From VRUE01 sp035693025 (GTDB taxonomy: Bacteria; Actinomycetota; Thermoleophilia; Solirubrobacterales; 70-9), in the NCBI GenBank assembly GCA_035693025.1, contig DASSHI010000023.1:1-34724 (forward strand): a DNA stretch of 34,724 nt, in the 5' to 3' direction. The position numbers and the translations under genes are program-made. Position 1 is the first letter of the stretch. Each line of letters begins with the position of its first letter. Below the pieces are notes generated by a model. That model searched no databases. It was not told the origin of the DNA and saw only the letters and a program-made list of their open reading frames with translations. This document shows positions 19,918 through 32,242 of this stretch, in pieces.

Positions 19918-21983
19918 CTACGCCGGTCCGACCAGGCCGGCCTTCTTCAGGCCCTGTTCGATGCTCGGGGCGAGGGTGCGCGCGAAGGTCGCGGTGAGAT
20001 GGCTTTTGTCGCGGTAGACGAGGGCGTTGCCGATCACCGCGCGGCAGAGGTTCCGCGGGCAGATCTCAGCGGTGACGTTGATCAGATGGGCGCCGGGCGC
20101 CACCTTGGCGGCGCGGGCGTCGAATTCCGTGTCCCTGTCGGGAACGCGGCGGAAGGCGCAGGACGCGAGGTGCTGGAGCTTTTCGGAGACGCAGCTGGGG
20201 ACGTCGCTGGTTGAAACCGGGGGGTCCTTGATCACGGCCGTTCGCAGGCCGGCCCTGTGGATCCGCCGCAGGGTGGCGACGTAACCCGCTTCCATCGCCG
20301 CGGCGGCGGCGGAGCCGCTGAGTTCTTCCCCGTGGCTGCCGTAGGGGGTATAGACCGTGTCGCCGCTGATCACCACGACGGTGGACCCGGCGCCCATTTC
20401 GATCCGCCGCAGCTCCTTTTCCCGCCAAGCGTCGCATTGCGAGTACTCGCGCTCGGCGATCATGCTGCGGATCCGCACTTCGGCCGGGGTGCATTCGGCC
20501 TTGGTCAGGACGATCAGGCGCCAGTCGTGCTTTTCGGCCAACGCTTCGAGCGCGGGTGAGTACTGCAACGCGTGGGAGTCGCCGAAGAGGATCAGCGTGC
20601 GCCTGCCGTGGGGATCGCCGTAGAGGCAACGGTTCGAGTTGGTGCCGTCGATCCCGACCATGCAGCCTTCGTAGTACATGCGGGAGCGATCGGCCTGTGC
20701 CCGCAGGGGGCTCGGCCGTACGGCGGCGGCCCGCTGCTGAGGGTAGGGCTGCTCCTGCAGCGCGGCGGCCCCCTTTACGTCGGCGAGCGGCGCCGTACGC
20801 AGGGTCGGCTGCAGGTCGGTGAGCAGGACGCCCGCGGAGGCGCCGATCGCCATGCAGCCGAGGCCGATGGCGAGGGCGCGATTCGGCCGCAGCGCGAGCA
20901 CCTTGGAGAGGCGGATCGGATCCTCGATCCAGCGGTGGGTCGCGGCGGTCGGGATCCAGGAGGCGACGACGACCGCGATGCCCGCGGCGGCGGAGAGCGG
21001 CCCCCAGATGACGGCGGCGAAGATCAGCGCCGGCCAGTGCCAGAGGTACCAGGAGTAGGAGATCCGGCCGACGTAGCGGACCGGCGGCAACGAGAGCAGC
21101 CAGGCCGGGGCGCCCTTCGGACGGGCGTGAATCGAGGAGCCGGCGAGGATCACGCCGGCGGTCCCGACGGTCGGCAGCAGGGCCGCGACGCCCGGAAACG
21201 GAGTGCTCGAGTCGAAGGCCAGGGCGGCATAGACGATCGCCCCGAGCCCGCCCCAGCCGAGCGCCGCCGCCGCCGTGCGCGGGATCCGCACCGCCCCGAT
21301 CAGCGCACAAACTCCCCCCAGGGCGAGCTCCCAGGCTCGCCCGAAGGTCGAGAAGTAGGCCGAGGCGGGCTGTTCGTCGGTGAGATGGACCCCCAGCGCC
21401 AGCGATCCCACCAGGACGACCGCCAGCGTGACCCAGATCGCCGGACGGACGGAGCCGCCGCGGCGACGCCAGAGCCAGGTGACGGCCAGCAGCAGGGTCG
21501 GCCAGACGAGGTAGAACTGCTCCTCGATCGCCAGCGACCACAGGTGCAGCACCGGGCTCGGTTCGACGTCCTGGGCGAAGTAGTCGACCGACTGGGAGGC
21601 GAAGTGCCAGTTGGCGGTATAGAGCGCCGAGCTGATGATGTCGCCGGAGACTTCGACCGCCCGCACGGGAGAGAGAAGCAGGAGCGAGAGGACGCCGACG
21701 GCGGCGAGCAGGACCGCCGCCAGCGGCAGCAGCCGCCTCGCCCTGCGGGCGTAGAAACGGCGCAGCGATATGCCGCCGGTGCGGTCGAGCTCGCCGAGCA
21801 GAAGACGGGTGATGAGGAAGCCGGAGACGACGAAGAAGACGTCGACGCCGACGTAGCCTCCGGCTAGGAAGGGCAGTCCCGCATGGCAGAGCAGGACGCC
21901 GGCGATCGCGACGGCCCGCAGGCCCTCGATGTCCGGCCGAAAGCCGTTTCTGGTCGAATCTTGCTTATAGGGGATACGTTCAC
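19918..21983 (-). CDS. acyltransferase-3 (OafA-like) membrane protein with C-terminal SGNH domain; 5' end frameshifted
   Basis: The body is a clear AT3-SGNH protein that O-acetylates cell-surface polysaccharide. From about 21942 it reads FRPDIEGLRAVAIAGVLLCHAG, then GGYVGVDVFFVVSGFLITRLL, about ten hydrophobic helices, HLWSLAIEEQFYLVWP, and the extracytoplasmic SGNH part with FGDSHALQYSP (catalytic Ser) and YRDKSHLT (Asp/His) near the C terminus. In this frame there is no ATG, GTG or TTG between the in-frame stop at 21987 and a GTG at 21666, which would delete the first helices. A GTG at 21983 overlaps the upstream hydrolase stop as GTGA but is in another frame. One base is therefore probably missing between 21983 and 21942, through mutation or sequencing error. 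Confidence 0.82.
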
Positions 21984-22702
21984 CTTACGGTGGAGGCGGC
22001 GCGACGCAGCCATTCGAATGCCCGCACGAGCAACTGCGGCCGGGCGCGCTCGGTGTGGTGTCCCCCTGCGACTACCCATAGATGTACCTGCCGGAACTTG
22101 GCGGCGAAGGCGATGCTCTGCGCCACGGGCACGACCCCGTCGCGCCGACCGTGCAGCAGCAACAACGGCCGGCGGGCAGGACGGCGCAGGGGCGAGAGCC
22201 GGCGCCTGGCTTCGGGGGTGAGGCCGATCTGCCGGTAGTAGTCGGGGCCGTAGACACCCAGGGGCCAGCGCCAGTCGAGCAGATCGCTGGGCGGCGCCTT
22301 CGCCACCGCGGCAGAGACCAGCCCATCCCCGGCGAGCAGCGCCGCCAGCGTCCCCCCGGCCGAGGTTCCGTAGGCATAGACGGCGCTGCCGTACGCGGCG
22401 CGCAGACGGATCGCTTCGGCGCGCGCCGCCCGGAAGGCGGCGGGCAGGTCGCCGAGGGGATAGCGAAGGTAGTGGGGGGCGAATCCCGCCGAAATCGCCG
22501 TCGCGCTGGTGAGCGCTTCGAAGGTCGGGTCTTCGTAGAGGAAGGAACCGCCGTGGATGAGCAGCAGCTGGGGCACGGCCGAGCTTCTCTCGCCCACCCC
22601 CACCGCAGCCGCGGCCGGCGGCGGCGTGACGAGGAACAGCAGGGCAAGGATCGCGACGGCGGCCGCTGCGAGGCTCCCAGATCGACGATCCGCTCGGGGC
22701 AC
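21980..22702 (-). CDS. secreted alpha/beta hydrolase (esterase/peptidase-like)
   Basis: This encodes 240 residues. A signal peptide covers about 1-33 (SLAAAAVAILALLFLVTPPPAAAA). The hydrolase fold follows: oxyanion-loop HGGSF (LLLIHGGSFLYED), nucleophile elbow YGTSAGG (Ser in G-x-S-x-G), acid in LLLHGRRDGVVP and the final His in VAGGHHTERARP. The HGG pattern is that of lipase/carboxylesterase or hormone-sensitive-lipase relatives; the substrate is unknown. The GTG at 22702 lies 5 nt after the ileS stop and the TGA overlaps the next GTG by 4 nt, so ileS, hydrolase and acyltransferase form one minus-strand operon. Confidence 0.85.
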   Translation of the reverse strand: MPRADRRSGSLAAAAVAILALLFLVTPPPAAAAVGVGERSSAVPQLLLIHGGSFLYEDPTFEALTSATAISAGFAPHYLRYPLGDLPAAFRAARAEAIRLRAAYGSAVYAYGTSAGGTLAALLAGDGLVSAAVAKAPPSDLLDWRWPLGVYGPDYYRQIGLTPEARRRLSPLRRPARRPLLLLHGRRDGVVPVAQSIAFAAKFRQVHLWVVAGGHHTERARPQLLVRAFEWLRRAASTVR

Positions 22703-22707
22703 GAGCT

Positions 22708-25920
<3,213 letters not shown>

Positions 25921-25929
25921 GGACGGAGG

Positions 25930-25949
25930 ATTCTAGGAGTGAGTACCCT
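25930..25949. promoter_or_regulatory. divergent -10 elements for ileS and the SDR gene
   Basis: TAGAAT on the minus strand (25935-25930) is 9 nt before the ileS ATG. TACCCT on the plus strand (25944-25949) is 9 nt before the SDR ATG. The start codons are only 38 nt apart, so both transcripts should have leaders of about 3 nt. Confidence 0.4.
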
Positions 25950-25958
25950 GGCGCCCTC

Positions 25959-26837
25959 ATGCCCCCCGCTTTCGACCTGAACGGAAAGGTGGCGCTGGTG
26001 ACCGGCGCCGCCCGCGGCATCGGCTTCGAGGCGGCGCGCCAGATGCAGATGCGCGGCGCCTCTGTCGCCGTGGTCGACCTCGACGCCGAGCAGGCTCGCG
26101 AGGCGGCCGAGCGGATCGGCGAGCGCGCCATCGGGATCGGCGCCGACGTCACCGACGAGGGCGCGATGCGGGCCGCGGTGGCGGAGACGGTCGAGCGCTT
26201 CGGAGGGCTCGACGTCGTCGTCGCCAACGCCGGCATGGCGCAGCCGGAGGTGGCGACCGTGCGGGGCATCGCCGGCGAGGAGTGGGAGCGCGTCTTCGAG
26301 GTCGACATGCTCGGCGTCTGGCGCACCGTGCGCGCGGCGCTGCCGCAGATCGTCGAGCGCCGCGGGCACGTCGTCGTCACCGGCTCGATCTACTCCTGGG
26401 CCAACGGCGTGCTCAACAGCCCGTACGCGGTGGCCAAGGCGGGGGTCGAGGCACTGGGACGCGGCCTGCGGGCGGAGCTGATGCCGCTGGGGGCCAGCGC
26501 CGGGGTCGTCTACTACGGCTGGGTCGACACCCGCCTGGTACAGGACAGCTTCGAGCGCAAGCACGCCGGCCGCATGCAGGAGAACGTCCCGGCCTGGCTG
26601 CTGAAGCGGATCACCCCCGACGAAGCGGCGGCGGCGCTCGTGCGCGGGATCGAAGAACGCGCACCGCGCACCTTCGCGCCGAAGTGGTGGCGCTACGCCT
26701 CGGCGCTGCGCGGCATCCTCAACCCATTGCTCGACCGGCGCTTCGATCGCGACCCGAACATGATTGCGACGATCCGTGAGATCGAGGCCGAGGCGGACGA
26801 GCAGGGCGCCGCGGCGGTCGCCGCGGCCGACGACTGA
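25959..26837 (+). CDS. short-chain dehydrogenase/reductase (SDR)
   Basis: This encodes 292 residues of a classical SDR. Cofactor motif TGAARGIG is at 15-22, with an acidic residue after strand 2 (VVDLDAEQ) that favours NAD(H). NAG is in VVANAGMAQPE, catalytic Ser143 is in TGSIYSW, and Tyr156/Lys160 are in SPYAVAK. The C-terminal 60 residues (ALVRGIEERAPRTFAPKWWRY, LRGILNPLLDRRF) are as seen in SDRs that act on hydrophobic or lipid-like alcohols, but the substrate cannot be read from sequence. It is probably monocistronic; the dispersed palindrome follows its stop and separates it from the convergent FAD-enzyme gene. Confidence 0.88.
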   Translation: MPPAFDLNGKVALVTGAARGIGFEAARQMQMRGASVAVVDLDAEQAREAAERIGERAIGIGADVTDEGAMRAAVAETVERFGGLDVVVANAGMAQPEVATVRGIAGEEWERVFEVDMLGVWRTVRAALPQIVERRGHVVVTGSIYSWANGVLNSPYAVAKAGVEALGRGLRAELMPLGASAGVVYYGWVDTRLVQDSFERKHAGRMQENVPAWLLKRITPDEAAAALVRGIEERAPRTFAPKWWRYASALRGILNPLLDRRFDRDPNMIATIREIEAEADEQGAAAVAAADD

Positions 26838-26841
26838 GCGA

Positions 26842-26887
26842 CGTATCCGACATTCACCCCCCTGGGGTGTGGTCGATGTCGGATACG
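26842..26887. repeat. dispersed palindrome, copy 2, between convergent genes
   Basis: CGTATCCGACATTCACC (26842-26858) and GGTCGATGTCGGATACG (26871-26887) are complementary except at two positions and match copy 1 (2674-2721). An inner CACCCC-cct-GGGGTG stem (26855-26869) offers an alternative terminator-like fold. It lies between the SDR stop and the FAD-enzyme stop and could terminate both transcripts. Confidence 0.8.
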
Positions 26888-26889
26888 CG

Positions 26890-29811
26890 TCAGCGGCTCA
26901 GCCGCTCGAGCAGGAGGACGAAGGACTCGTAGGGCTCGCCGGTGGCGCGCGTGAGCCCGATCTCGCAGGTGCGGTTGCTGGAGAGGTGGGCGTCGAAGCG
27001 GCGCCCGGCCAGCTCCGAGGCCTGGGGCGCGGTCGCCGCGGCGGTCAGCTCGGGGTGACTGAAGCCGCGGTCCCCGGCGAAGCCGCAGCAGGTCGAGGAG
27101 GGAGCGACGTAGACCTCCTCGGCGAGCGCGCCGACGAGCGCGCGCAGGCGCGGCGCGAGGCCCATCTCGCGGGTGGCGCAGGTCGGATGGACGGTGGCCG
27201 AGCCGATCCGCTCGACGATCTCCAGGTTCGGCAGCAGGCGATCGTGCGCCCAGGCGACCGAGTCGAGGATCTCCAGCTTGGCGAGACGCTCCGCGTTCTC
27301 TTCGCTCAGCACCCCCTCGCCGGGCTCGGCGATGGCGTGGGTGCAGGAGGCGGCGTCGATCACGACCGATAGCTCGCCTTCCCCGCTCCAGCGCCAGAGC
27401 TGCGCGACCATCTCGTTTGCCTTGTGGCGCTGCGCCGCCGCGAATCCTTTCGAGCCCCAGGGCAGCCCGCAGCAGGACCCCGCCACGTCCTCCGGGATCC
27501 AGACGGGAAGCCCCGCCCGCGCCGAGACGCCGACCATCGCCTCGGCGAGGCTGCGTGGCTCGGCGGGAGAGTTGAAGATGCGGTTGGTGCAGCTGGGGAG
27601 GTAGACGGCGGCTGCGCCCTGGCGGGTCGTGGGCGGGAGGTGTGGGCTCGCGGGCCCGGGCAGGCCGGCACCGCGCTTGCTGCGGCGGGCCAGCGGGCCG
27701 CCGGCGCGCAGCGCGGCGCGCGAGGCGCGTTCGACGGCGGCCCAGTGCTTCGCGCCGCGCAGGGCCAGCGCTTCGGCCCGCGGCGAGTGCCCCTCCTCGC
27801 GCAGCTGCTTGACCAGCTTGCCGGTGTCGATGCCGAGCGGGCAGGCGAGGCGGCAGGAGCCGTCGGCCGCGCAGGTCTGGAGGCCGTCGTAGTCGTACTC
27901 CTCCTCCAGGGCGGTACGCAGCGGCGAGCCCTCGGGCTGGCGGGCGATCTCGCGGCGCAGGACGATCCGCTGCCGCGGCGTCGTCGTCAGGTTGCGACTG
28001 GGGCAGACCGGCTCGCAGAAGCCGCACTCGACGCAGGTGCTCGCCGACTCCTCCTCCACCTCCGGCATCGTTTTGAGGTTGCGCAGGTGGACGTCGGGGT
28101 CGCGGTTGAGGACGACGCCTGGGGCGAGCACGCCGTCGGGGTCGGCGAGCTTCTTCACCCGCCACATCAGCTCGGTCGCCTTCTCACCCCACTCGCGCTC
28201 GACGTAGGGGGCCATGTTGATCCCGGTGCCGTGCTCGGCCTTGAGCGAGCCGTCGTACTTGCCGACGACCAGCTCGACCAACTTCGCCATGAACGACTCG
28301 TAGCGCTCGAGGTCCTCCTGCTTGCCGAAGTCGGGCGTCAGCATGAAGTGCAGGTTCCCCGCCGAGGCGTGGCCGGCGACGCCGGGCAGGAAGCCGTGCT
28401 CGCCGAGCAGGGCCTGCAGATCGCGGGCGCCCTCGGCGATCCGCTCCGGCGGCACGCAGACGTCCTCGACGATCAGCGCCGTGCCGGGCAGGCGCAGCCG
28501 CCCGACCAGGCCGTGCAGGCCCTCGCGCACCCGCCAGGCAAGCTCGATCTCCTCCGCATCGCGGGTGAACGCGACCGGCCGGATCGTCTCGTGGGCGGCG
28601 AGGATCTCGCCCGCCCTGTCGAGGTATGCGTCCAGCTCGGCATCGGTCGCCGCGCCGAACTCGACCAGCAGCACCGCCGACTCGGGCGGCAGCTCTTTCC
28701 ACTCCTGCGGCGCTCCGACCATGTTCCAGGCGGCCGTGATCAGGGCCGGCGCCACCATCAGCTCGACCGCGCTGGCGCCGCTGTCGACCAGCTCGCGAAC
28801 CGGCGCGATCGCGGCGTCGACGCCGGGGAAGTAGATCCAGGCAGTGGTCGTGCGGGCCGGCAGCGGCACGGTCTCGAAGACGGCCTCGGCGACGAAGCCG
28901 AGCGTGCCCTCCGAGCCGACCAGCAGGCGGCGGAAGATCTCCAGCGGCTCATCGGCGTCGAGGAAGGCGCAGAGCCGGTAGCCGGTCGTGTTCTTGATCG
29001 CGAACTTGCGCCTGATCCGCTCGCTCAGCTCCTCGTCGGCGCGGATCTCGTCGCGGATCGCTTCCAGCCCCTCGACCAGCTCGGGCTCGGCGGCGGCGAA
29101 CTTCTCGGCGGCGCCGGGCTCAGCGGTGTCGATCGCGGTGCCGGACGGCAGTACGAAGGTCAGCGATCGCACCGTCGAGTAGGAGTCGTGGACCACCCCA
29201 CAGCGCATCCCACCCGAGTTGTTGGCGACCACGCCGCCGACCGTGGCGATGTCGGTACTGGCGGGGTCGGGGCCGAGTTTGCGGCCGTACTGCGCGAGAA
29301 CCCGGTTGGCGTGCCCGAGGACCGTGCCCGGCTTGACGCGGGCGGTGGCGGCTTCGACCTCTGCGCCGTCACGCCGGCCGGCCTCGCGCCCGCCGCCCTC
29401 GCGCGGGGCGCCCTCGCGCGGCGGCCCGCTCTCGACCGCGACGCCGGTGAAATGGCGCCTCACGTCGACGAGGATGCCGTCGCTCTGGCCCTGGCCGTTG
29501 AGGCTCGTGCCCCCGGCGCGGAAGGTGACCGGGATCTCGTGCTCGCGCCCGTAGGCGAGCACCTTGGCGACATCGGCGGCGTCACGCGCCATCACCACCG
29601 CTTGCGGGAAGAGCCGGTAGGGGCTGGCGTCGGAGGCGTAGCGGATCAGGTCGCTGGCCCGGCCGAGCACACGGTCGGCTCCGAGGAGTTCCTCCAGCTC
29701 CCTGCGAAGCCCTCGCGCGGTGCCGGCGGCGAGCTCGTCGGGAGCACGGTCGGGAGCCGGCTCACCCGGAGGCGGCGCCAGCACGGAGACGTTTCGCCCC
29801 AGCAGCGCCAC
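26890..29811 (-). CDS. FAD-binding and Fe-S-binding D-2-hydroxyacid (D-lactate-type) dehydrogenase
   Basis: This encodes 973 residues, a fusion of a GlcD/VAO-type flavin domain (about 45-570) with an iron-sulfur part and C-terminal CCG domains. The FAD motif is PVTFRAGGTSLNGQGQSDG, then GPDPASTDIATVGGVVANNSGGM. Two 4Fe-4S motifs follow, CVECGFCEPVCP (about 588) and CAADGSCRLACPLGIDTG (about 645); the second form is typical of D-lactate dehydrogenases. CCG domains are GSCCGLPWGSKG and STCCGFAGDRGF. It oxidises a D-2-hydroxy acid and passes electrons to the quinone pool or a cytochrome. An Arg/Gly/Glu/Pro-rich low-complexity insert interrupts the flavin domain at about 126-150. The start lies 8 nt after the decarboxylase stop, so they share an operon and probably a 2-oxo acid intermediate. 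Confidence 0.9.
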   Translation of the reverse strand: MALLGRNVSVLAPPPGEPAPDRAPDELAAGTARGLRRELEELLGADRVLGRASDLIRYASDASPYRLFPQAVVMARDAADVAKVLAYGREHEIPVTFRAGGTSLNGQGQSDGILVDVRRHFTGVAVESGPPREGAPREGGGREAGRRDGAEVEAATARVKPGTVLGHANRVLAQYGRKLGPDPASTDIATVGGVVANNSGGMRCGVVHDSYSTVRSLTFVLPSGTAIDTAEPGAAEKFAAAEPELVEGLEAIRDEIRADEELSERIRRKFAIKNTTGYRLCAFLDADEPLEIFRRLLVGSEGTLGFVAEAVFETVPLPARTTTAWIYFPGVDAAIAPVRELVDSGASAVELMVAPALITAAWNMVGAPQEWKELPPESAVLLVEFGAATDAELDAYLDRAGEILAAHETIRPVAFTRDAEEIELAWRVREGLHGLVGRLRLPGTALIVEDVCVPPERIAEGARDLQALLGEHGFLPGVAGHASAGNLHFMLTPDFGKQEDLERYESFMAKLVELVVGKYDGSLKAEHGTGINMAPYVEREWGEKATELMWRVKKLADPDGVLAPGVVLNRDPDVHLRNLKTMPEVEEESASTCVECGFCEPVCPSRNLTTTPRQRIVLRREIARQPEGSPLRTALEEEYDYDGLQTCAADGSCRLACPLGIDTGKLVKQLREEGHSPRAEALALRGAKHWAAVERASRAALRAGGPLARRSKRGAGLPGPASPHLPPTTRQGAAAVYLPSCTNRIFNSPAEPRSLAEAMVGVSARAGLPVWIPEDVAGSCCGLPWGSKGFAAAQRHKANEMVAQLWRWSGEGELSVVIDAASCTHAIAEPGEGVLSEENAERLAKLEILDSVAWAHDRLLPNLEIVERIGSATVHPTCATREMGLAPRLRALVGALAEEVYVAPSSTCCGFAGDRGFSHPELTAAATAPQASELAGRRFDAHLSSNRTCEIGLTRATGEPYESFVLLLERLSR

Positions 29812-29819
29812 GGCTCAGC

Positions 29820-31415
29820 TCAGAAGAGGGACATGCCCGGCTCGACCGGGACTTCGATCAACTCCGGCCGCGACGAGGCGAGCGCCTTCTGCAGAGCGTC
29901 GCGCACCTCGTCCCTTCCGCTTGCCTTGCGGGCGCTGACCCCGTAGCCCGCCGCCACCGCCGCGACGTCGAGCCGCGGCAGGTCGAGCCCCGGCGCCCCC
30001 TTCACCTGCTCGACGTCGGCGAACCACTTGAGGATCGCGTACTCGGCGTTGTTGAGGACCAGGAACGTAACCGGGACGTCATGGGCGACGGCGCTCCAGA
30101 AAGCCGTGACGGCGTACTGCGCCGAGCCCTCCCCAAGCACGCAGACGACCGGCCGGTCCGGCTGGGCCAACTGCACCCCGACCGAGGCGGCGAGGCCGAA
30201 GCCGAGGCCGCCACCGGCGGCGAAGTAGTAGCTGCCCGGCCGGGAGAGGCGCATCTGGTTGCGCAGGGCCAGAGTGCTGGCCGGGGACTCGAGGACGACG
30301 ATCCCGTCCTCGGGAAAGACCTCCGCCAGCGCCGAGTGCACGGTCGAGGCGTTGAGGGGGTCAGTGGCCGGGATTTCCTGCGGCCCGGGATTCGGCTCGG
30401 GCGCCTCACGCGAGGACTCCGGCACCGCCTCCAGCAGCGCCTTCAGCGTCAGTCCCACGTCGGCGACGATCGCGTACCCCATCGGTGCGCGGGCGGCCTC
30501 GTCGGGATCGCTGGTTATCGCGATCAGCATCGCCCCCTCGGGCAGCAGCGGCCCCGGGATGTGCGGGTAGTACGGGAAGACCGAGCTGCCGGCGACCAGG
30601 ATCAGGTCGTGGCCCTCGAGCGTCTGCGCGACCGGCCCGATCGCCGGCGGCAGCACGCCGCGGAAGTTCGGATGGTCCTCGGGAAAGCCGAGCTTGCCGC
30701 CGCCGGTGGCGGGGGCGGCCCAGACCGGCAGGCGCTGGCGCTCCGCGAGGCCGATCGCGGCGTCCCAACCGCCGTTGGCGATATCGGGGCCGGCGACGAG
30801 AACCGGGTTGGCGGCCTCGTCGAGGTGCTTGGCGAGCCTGCGGACGCCGTCCGGATCGGCGACCGCGCGGCCGTTCACGCGGCGGGCCACCACCTCGCGA
30901 GTGTCAACGGCGTCGACCTCGACGCCCCAGTCGTCCATCGGCAGTGAGACGAAGGTCGGCCCTTGCGGAGGAAGCGCGGCAAGGTGGATGCCGTGCGAGA
31001 GGGCAAGCGGCACGTCCTCGGCGCGGGGCGGCTCGAAGGCCCACTTGACGAGGGGATGGGGCATCCGGGTCGCGTCGCGATTGGTCAGGTTGGCCTGCAT
31101 CGTGATCTGCGCCCGCGCCTGCTGCCCGGCGGTGATCAGCACCGGCGAGTGGTTCGCCTGGGCGTTGAAGATGGCCCCCATCGCGTTCCCGACCCCCGGC
31201 GCGGTGTGGAGATTGGCGACGGCGACGTTGCCCGAGGCCTGCGCGAAGCCGTCGGCCATCCCCACCACGACCGCCTCTTGCAACCCCAGCACGTAGCGGA
31301 AGTCGGAGGGGAAGTCGGCCAGCATCGGCAGCTCGGTGGAGCCCGGGTTGCCGAACATCGTCGTCATCCCGTGGGCGCGAAAGAGATCGAAACTGGCCTC
31401 TTGAACAGTCGGCAT
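29820..31415 (-). CDS. thiamine-diphosphate 2-oxoacid decarboxylase, benzoylformate decarboxylase-like
   Basis: This encodes 531 residues and aligns along its whole length with Pseudomonas putida MdlC (528 residues, from memory): FGNPGSTELPML (Ser26 equivalent), LGLQEAVVVGMADGFAQAS (Glu47 equivalent that activates thiamine), NLHTAPGVGNAMGA (His70 equivalent), LTNRDATRMPHPLVKWAFEP, GSYYFAAGGGLGFGLAASVGVQ, and the ThDP/Mg site GEGSAQYAVTAFWSA to VLNNAEYAILKWFA. At the position of MdlC His281 (FRYHQYD) this protein has Tyr (FPYYPHIPG), with a His two residues later. It decarboxylates a 2-oxo acid to an aldehyde; the substrate is inferred only. A TAGGGT box lies 10 nt before the ATG. First gene of an operon with the FAD/Fe-S dehydrogenase. 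Confidence 0.88.
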   Translation of the reverse strand: MPTVQEASFDLFRAHGMTTMFGNPGSTELPMLADFPSDFRYVLGLQEAVVVGMADGFAQASGNVAVANLHTAPGVGNAMGAIFNAQANHSPVLITAGQQARAQITMQANLTNRDATRMPHPLVKWAFEPPRAEDVPLALSHGIHLAALPPQGPTFVSLPMDDWGVEVDAVDTREVVARRVNGRAVADPDGVRRLAKHLDEAANPVLVAGPDIANGGWDAAIGLAERQRLPVWAAPATGGGKLGFPEDHPNFRGVLPPAIGPVAQTLEGHDLILVAGSSVFPYYPHIPGPLLPEGAMLIAITSDPDEAARAPMGYAIVADVGLTLKALLEAVPESSREAPEPNPGPQEIPATDPLNASTVHSALAEVFPEDGIVVLESPASTLALRNQMRLSRPGSYYFAAGGGLGFGLAASVGVQLAQPDRPVVCVLGEGSAQYAVTAFWSAVAHDVPVTFLVLNNAEYAILKWFADVEQVKGAPGLDLPRLDVAAVAAGYGVSARKASGRDEVRDALQKALASSRPELIEVPVEPGMSLF

Positions 31416-31425
31416 CGCGAGCGCA

Positions 31426-31431
31426 ACCCTA
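31426..31431 (-). promoter_or_regulatory. putative -10 element of the decarboxylase-dehydrogenase operon
   Basis: TAGGGT on the minus strand, a 10-nt spacer, then the ATG at 31415. It predicts a leader of 3-4 nt. Confidence 0.35.
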
Positions 31432-31486
31432 CCGCTCGCCTGCCGTTCTCAAGCAACCCCCCCAACGCTGTCGATAAGCGGGAGAC

Positions 31487-32212
31487 ATGGCAGAGGAACG
31501 GACAAGCCGCCCGGCCCCGTGGCGGCGCATTCGCCCCGGTATCGCGATCGCGCTCGCCGCAGCCGCGCTTGCCTGCTGCCTGCTCGCGGCGCCCGCCCCC
31601 GCGGCCCCCGGACAGCCCTCGATGCGCCTCGGCCCGACTTCGACGCGGCTCGTCTACGCCAGCAGCATGATCGTCCCGATCCCGGCGTCCATTCCCCACG
31701 AAGAAGGCGACATGGTCGACCGCCGCATCCTTCCCGACCTGCGCTGGATCTCCGCGCACTTCCCGATCGTCGTCAGCGACGGCTATTCGGGACCGCTGCC
31801 GGACGGTGAACACGTCGGCTGCCGCGGCTGCCACGTCAAGAACTCCGACCACTACAACGGCCTGGCCGTCGATCTCTCGCCGCGCATCTGGAGCAGCAAA
31901 TGCGACGCCAACTGGCGCGGCATCACCCGACTGGCCCACTGGGCCGAGCCGGTGCAGAATCGACCCCGCGCGCCGTTCCGCTGGGTCGGCTATGACGGCG
32001 ACGCCGGGCACGGCTGCGGCAACCACCTCCACCTCTCCTGGAACCACGCGCCGGCGCCGCAGTTCCAGCTCGCCGAATGGGTCGAAGTCTTCCCCGTCAC
32101 CGCCTCCGAAGCGGCGCGGAAGCCGGCCCAGCCGCGGGCGGCCGCCTCGCGCGGCCCGGCCGGCGGCGTCTCGGTGACGCACAGCGGCGGTGTCGCCCCG
32201 CGCGGCGACTGA
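31487..32212 (+). CDS. secreted M15-like zinc peptidase-fold protein
   Basis: This encodes 241 residues. A basic start and hydrophobic segment (about 17-42, IAIALAAAALACCLLAAP) form a signal peptide or lipid-anchored leader. The mature part carries SDHYNGLAVDL (about 121-131), the S-x-H-x-x-G-x-A-x-D zinc motif of M15/VanY-type and related peptidoglycan peptidases, and later GCGNHLHLSWN, the second H-x-H. Four cysteines (HVGCRGCHVK, SSKCDANW, GHGCGNH) could form disulfides outside the cell. The C-terminal 40 residues are Ala/Pro/Ser-rich and disordered. It probably cleaves or binds cell-wall peptides. GGGAG lies 4 nt before the ATG. Divergent from the decarboxylase operon. Confidence 0.7.
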   Translation: MAEERTSRPAPWRRIRPGIAIALAAAALACCLLAAPAPAAPGQPSMRLGPTSTRLVYASSMIVPIPASIPHEEGDMVDRRILPDLRWISAHFPIVVSDGYSGPLPDGEHVGCRGCHVKNSDHYNGLAVDLSPRIWSSKCDANWRGITRLAHWAEPVQNRPRAPFRWVGYDGDAGHGCGNHLHLSWNHAPAPQFQLAEWVEVFPVTASEAARKPAQPRAAASRGPAGGVSVTHSGGVAPRGD

Positions 32213-32230
32213 CCGACTAATTCGCGTCCA

Positions 32231-32236
32231 TAGGAT
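32231..32236 (+). promoter_or_regulatory. putative -10 element of the lipoprotein gene (leaderless)
   Basis: TAGGAT is followed by a 6-nt spacer and the ATG at 32243, the exact leaderless spacing. Confidence 0.45.
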
Positions 32237-32242
32237 GCAGGG

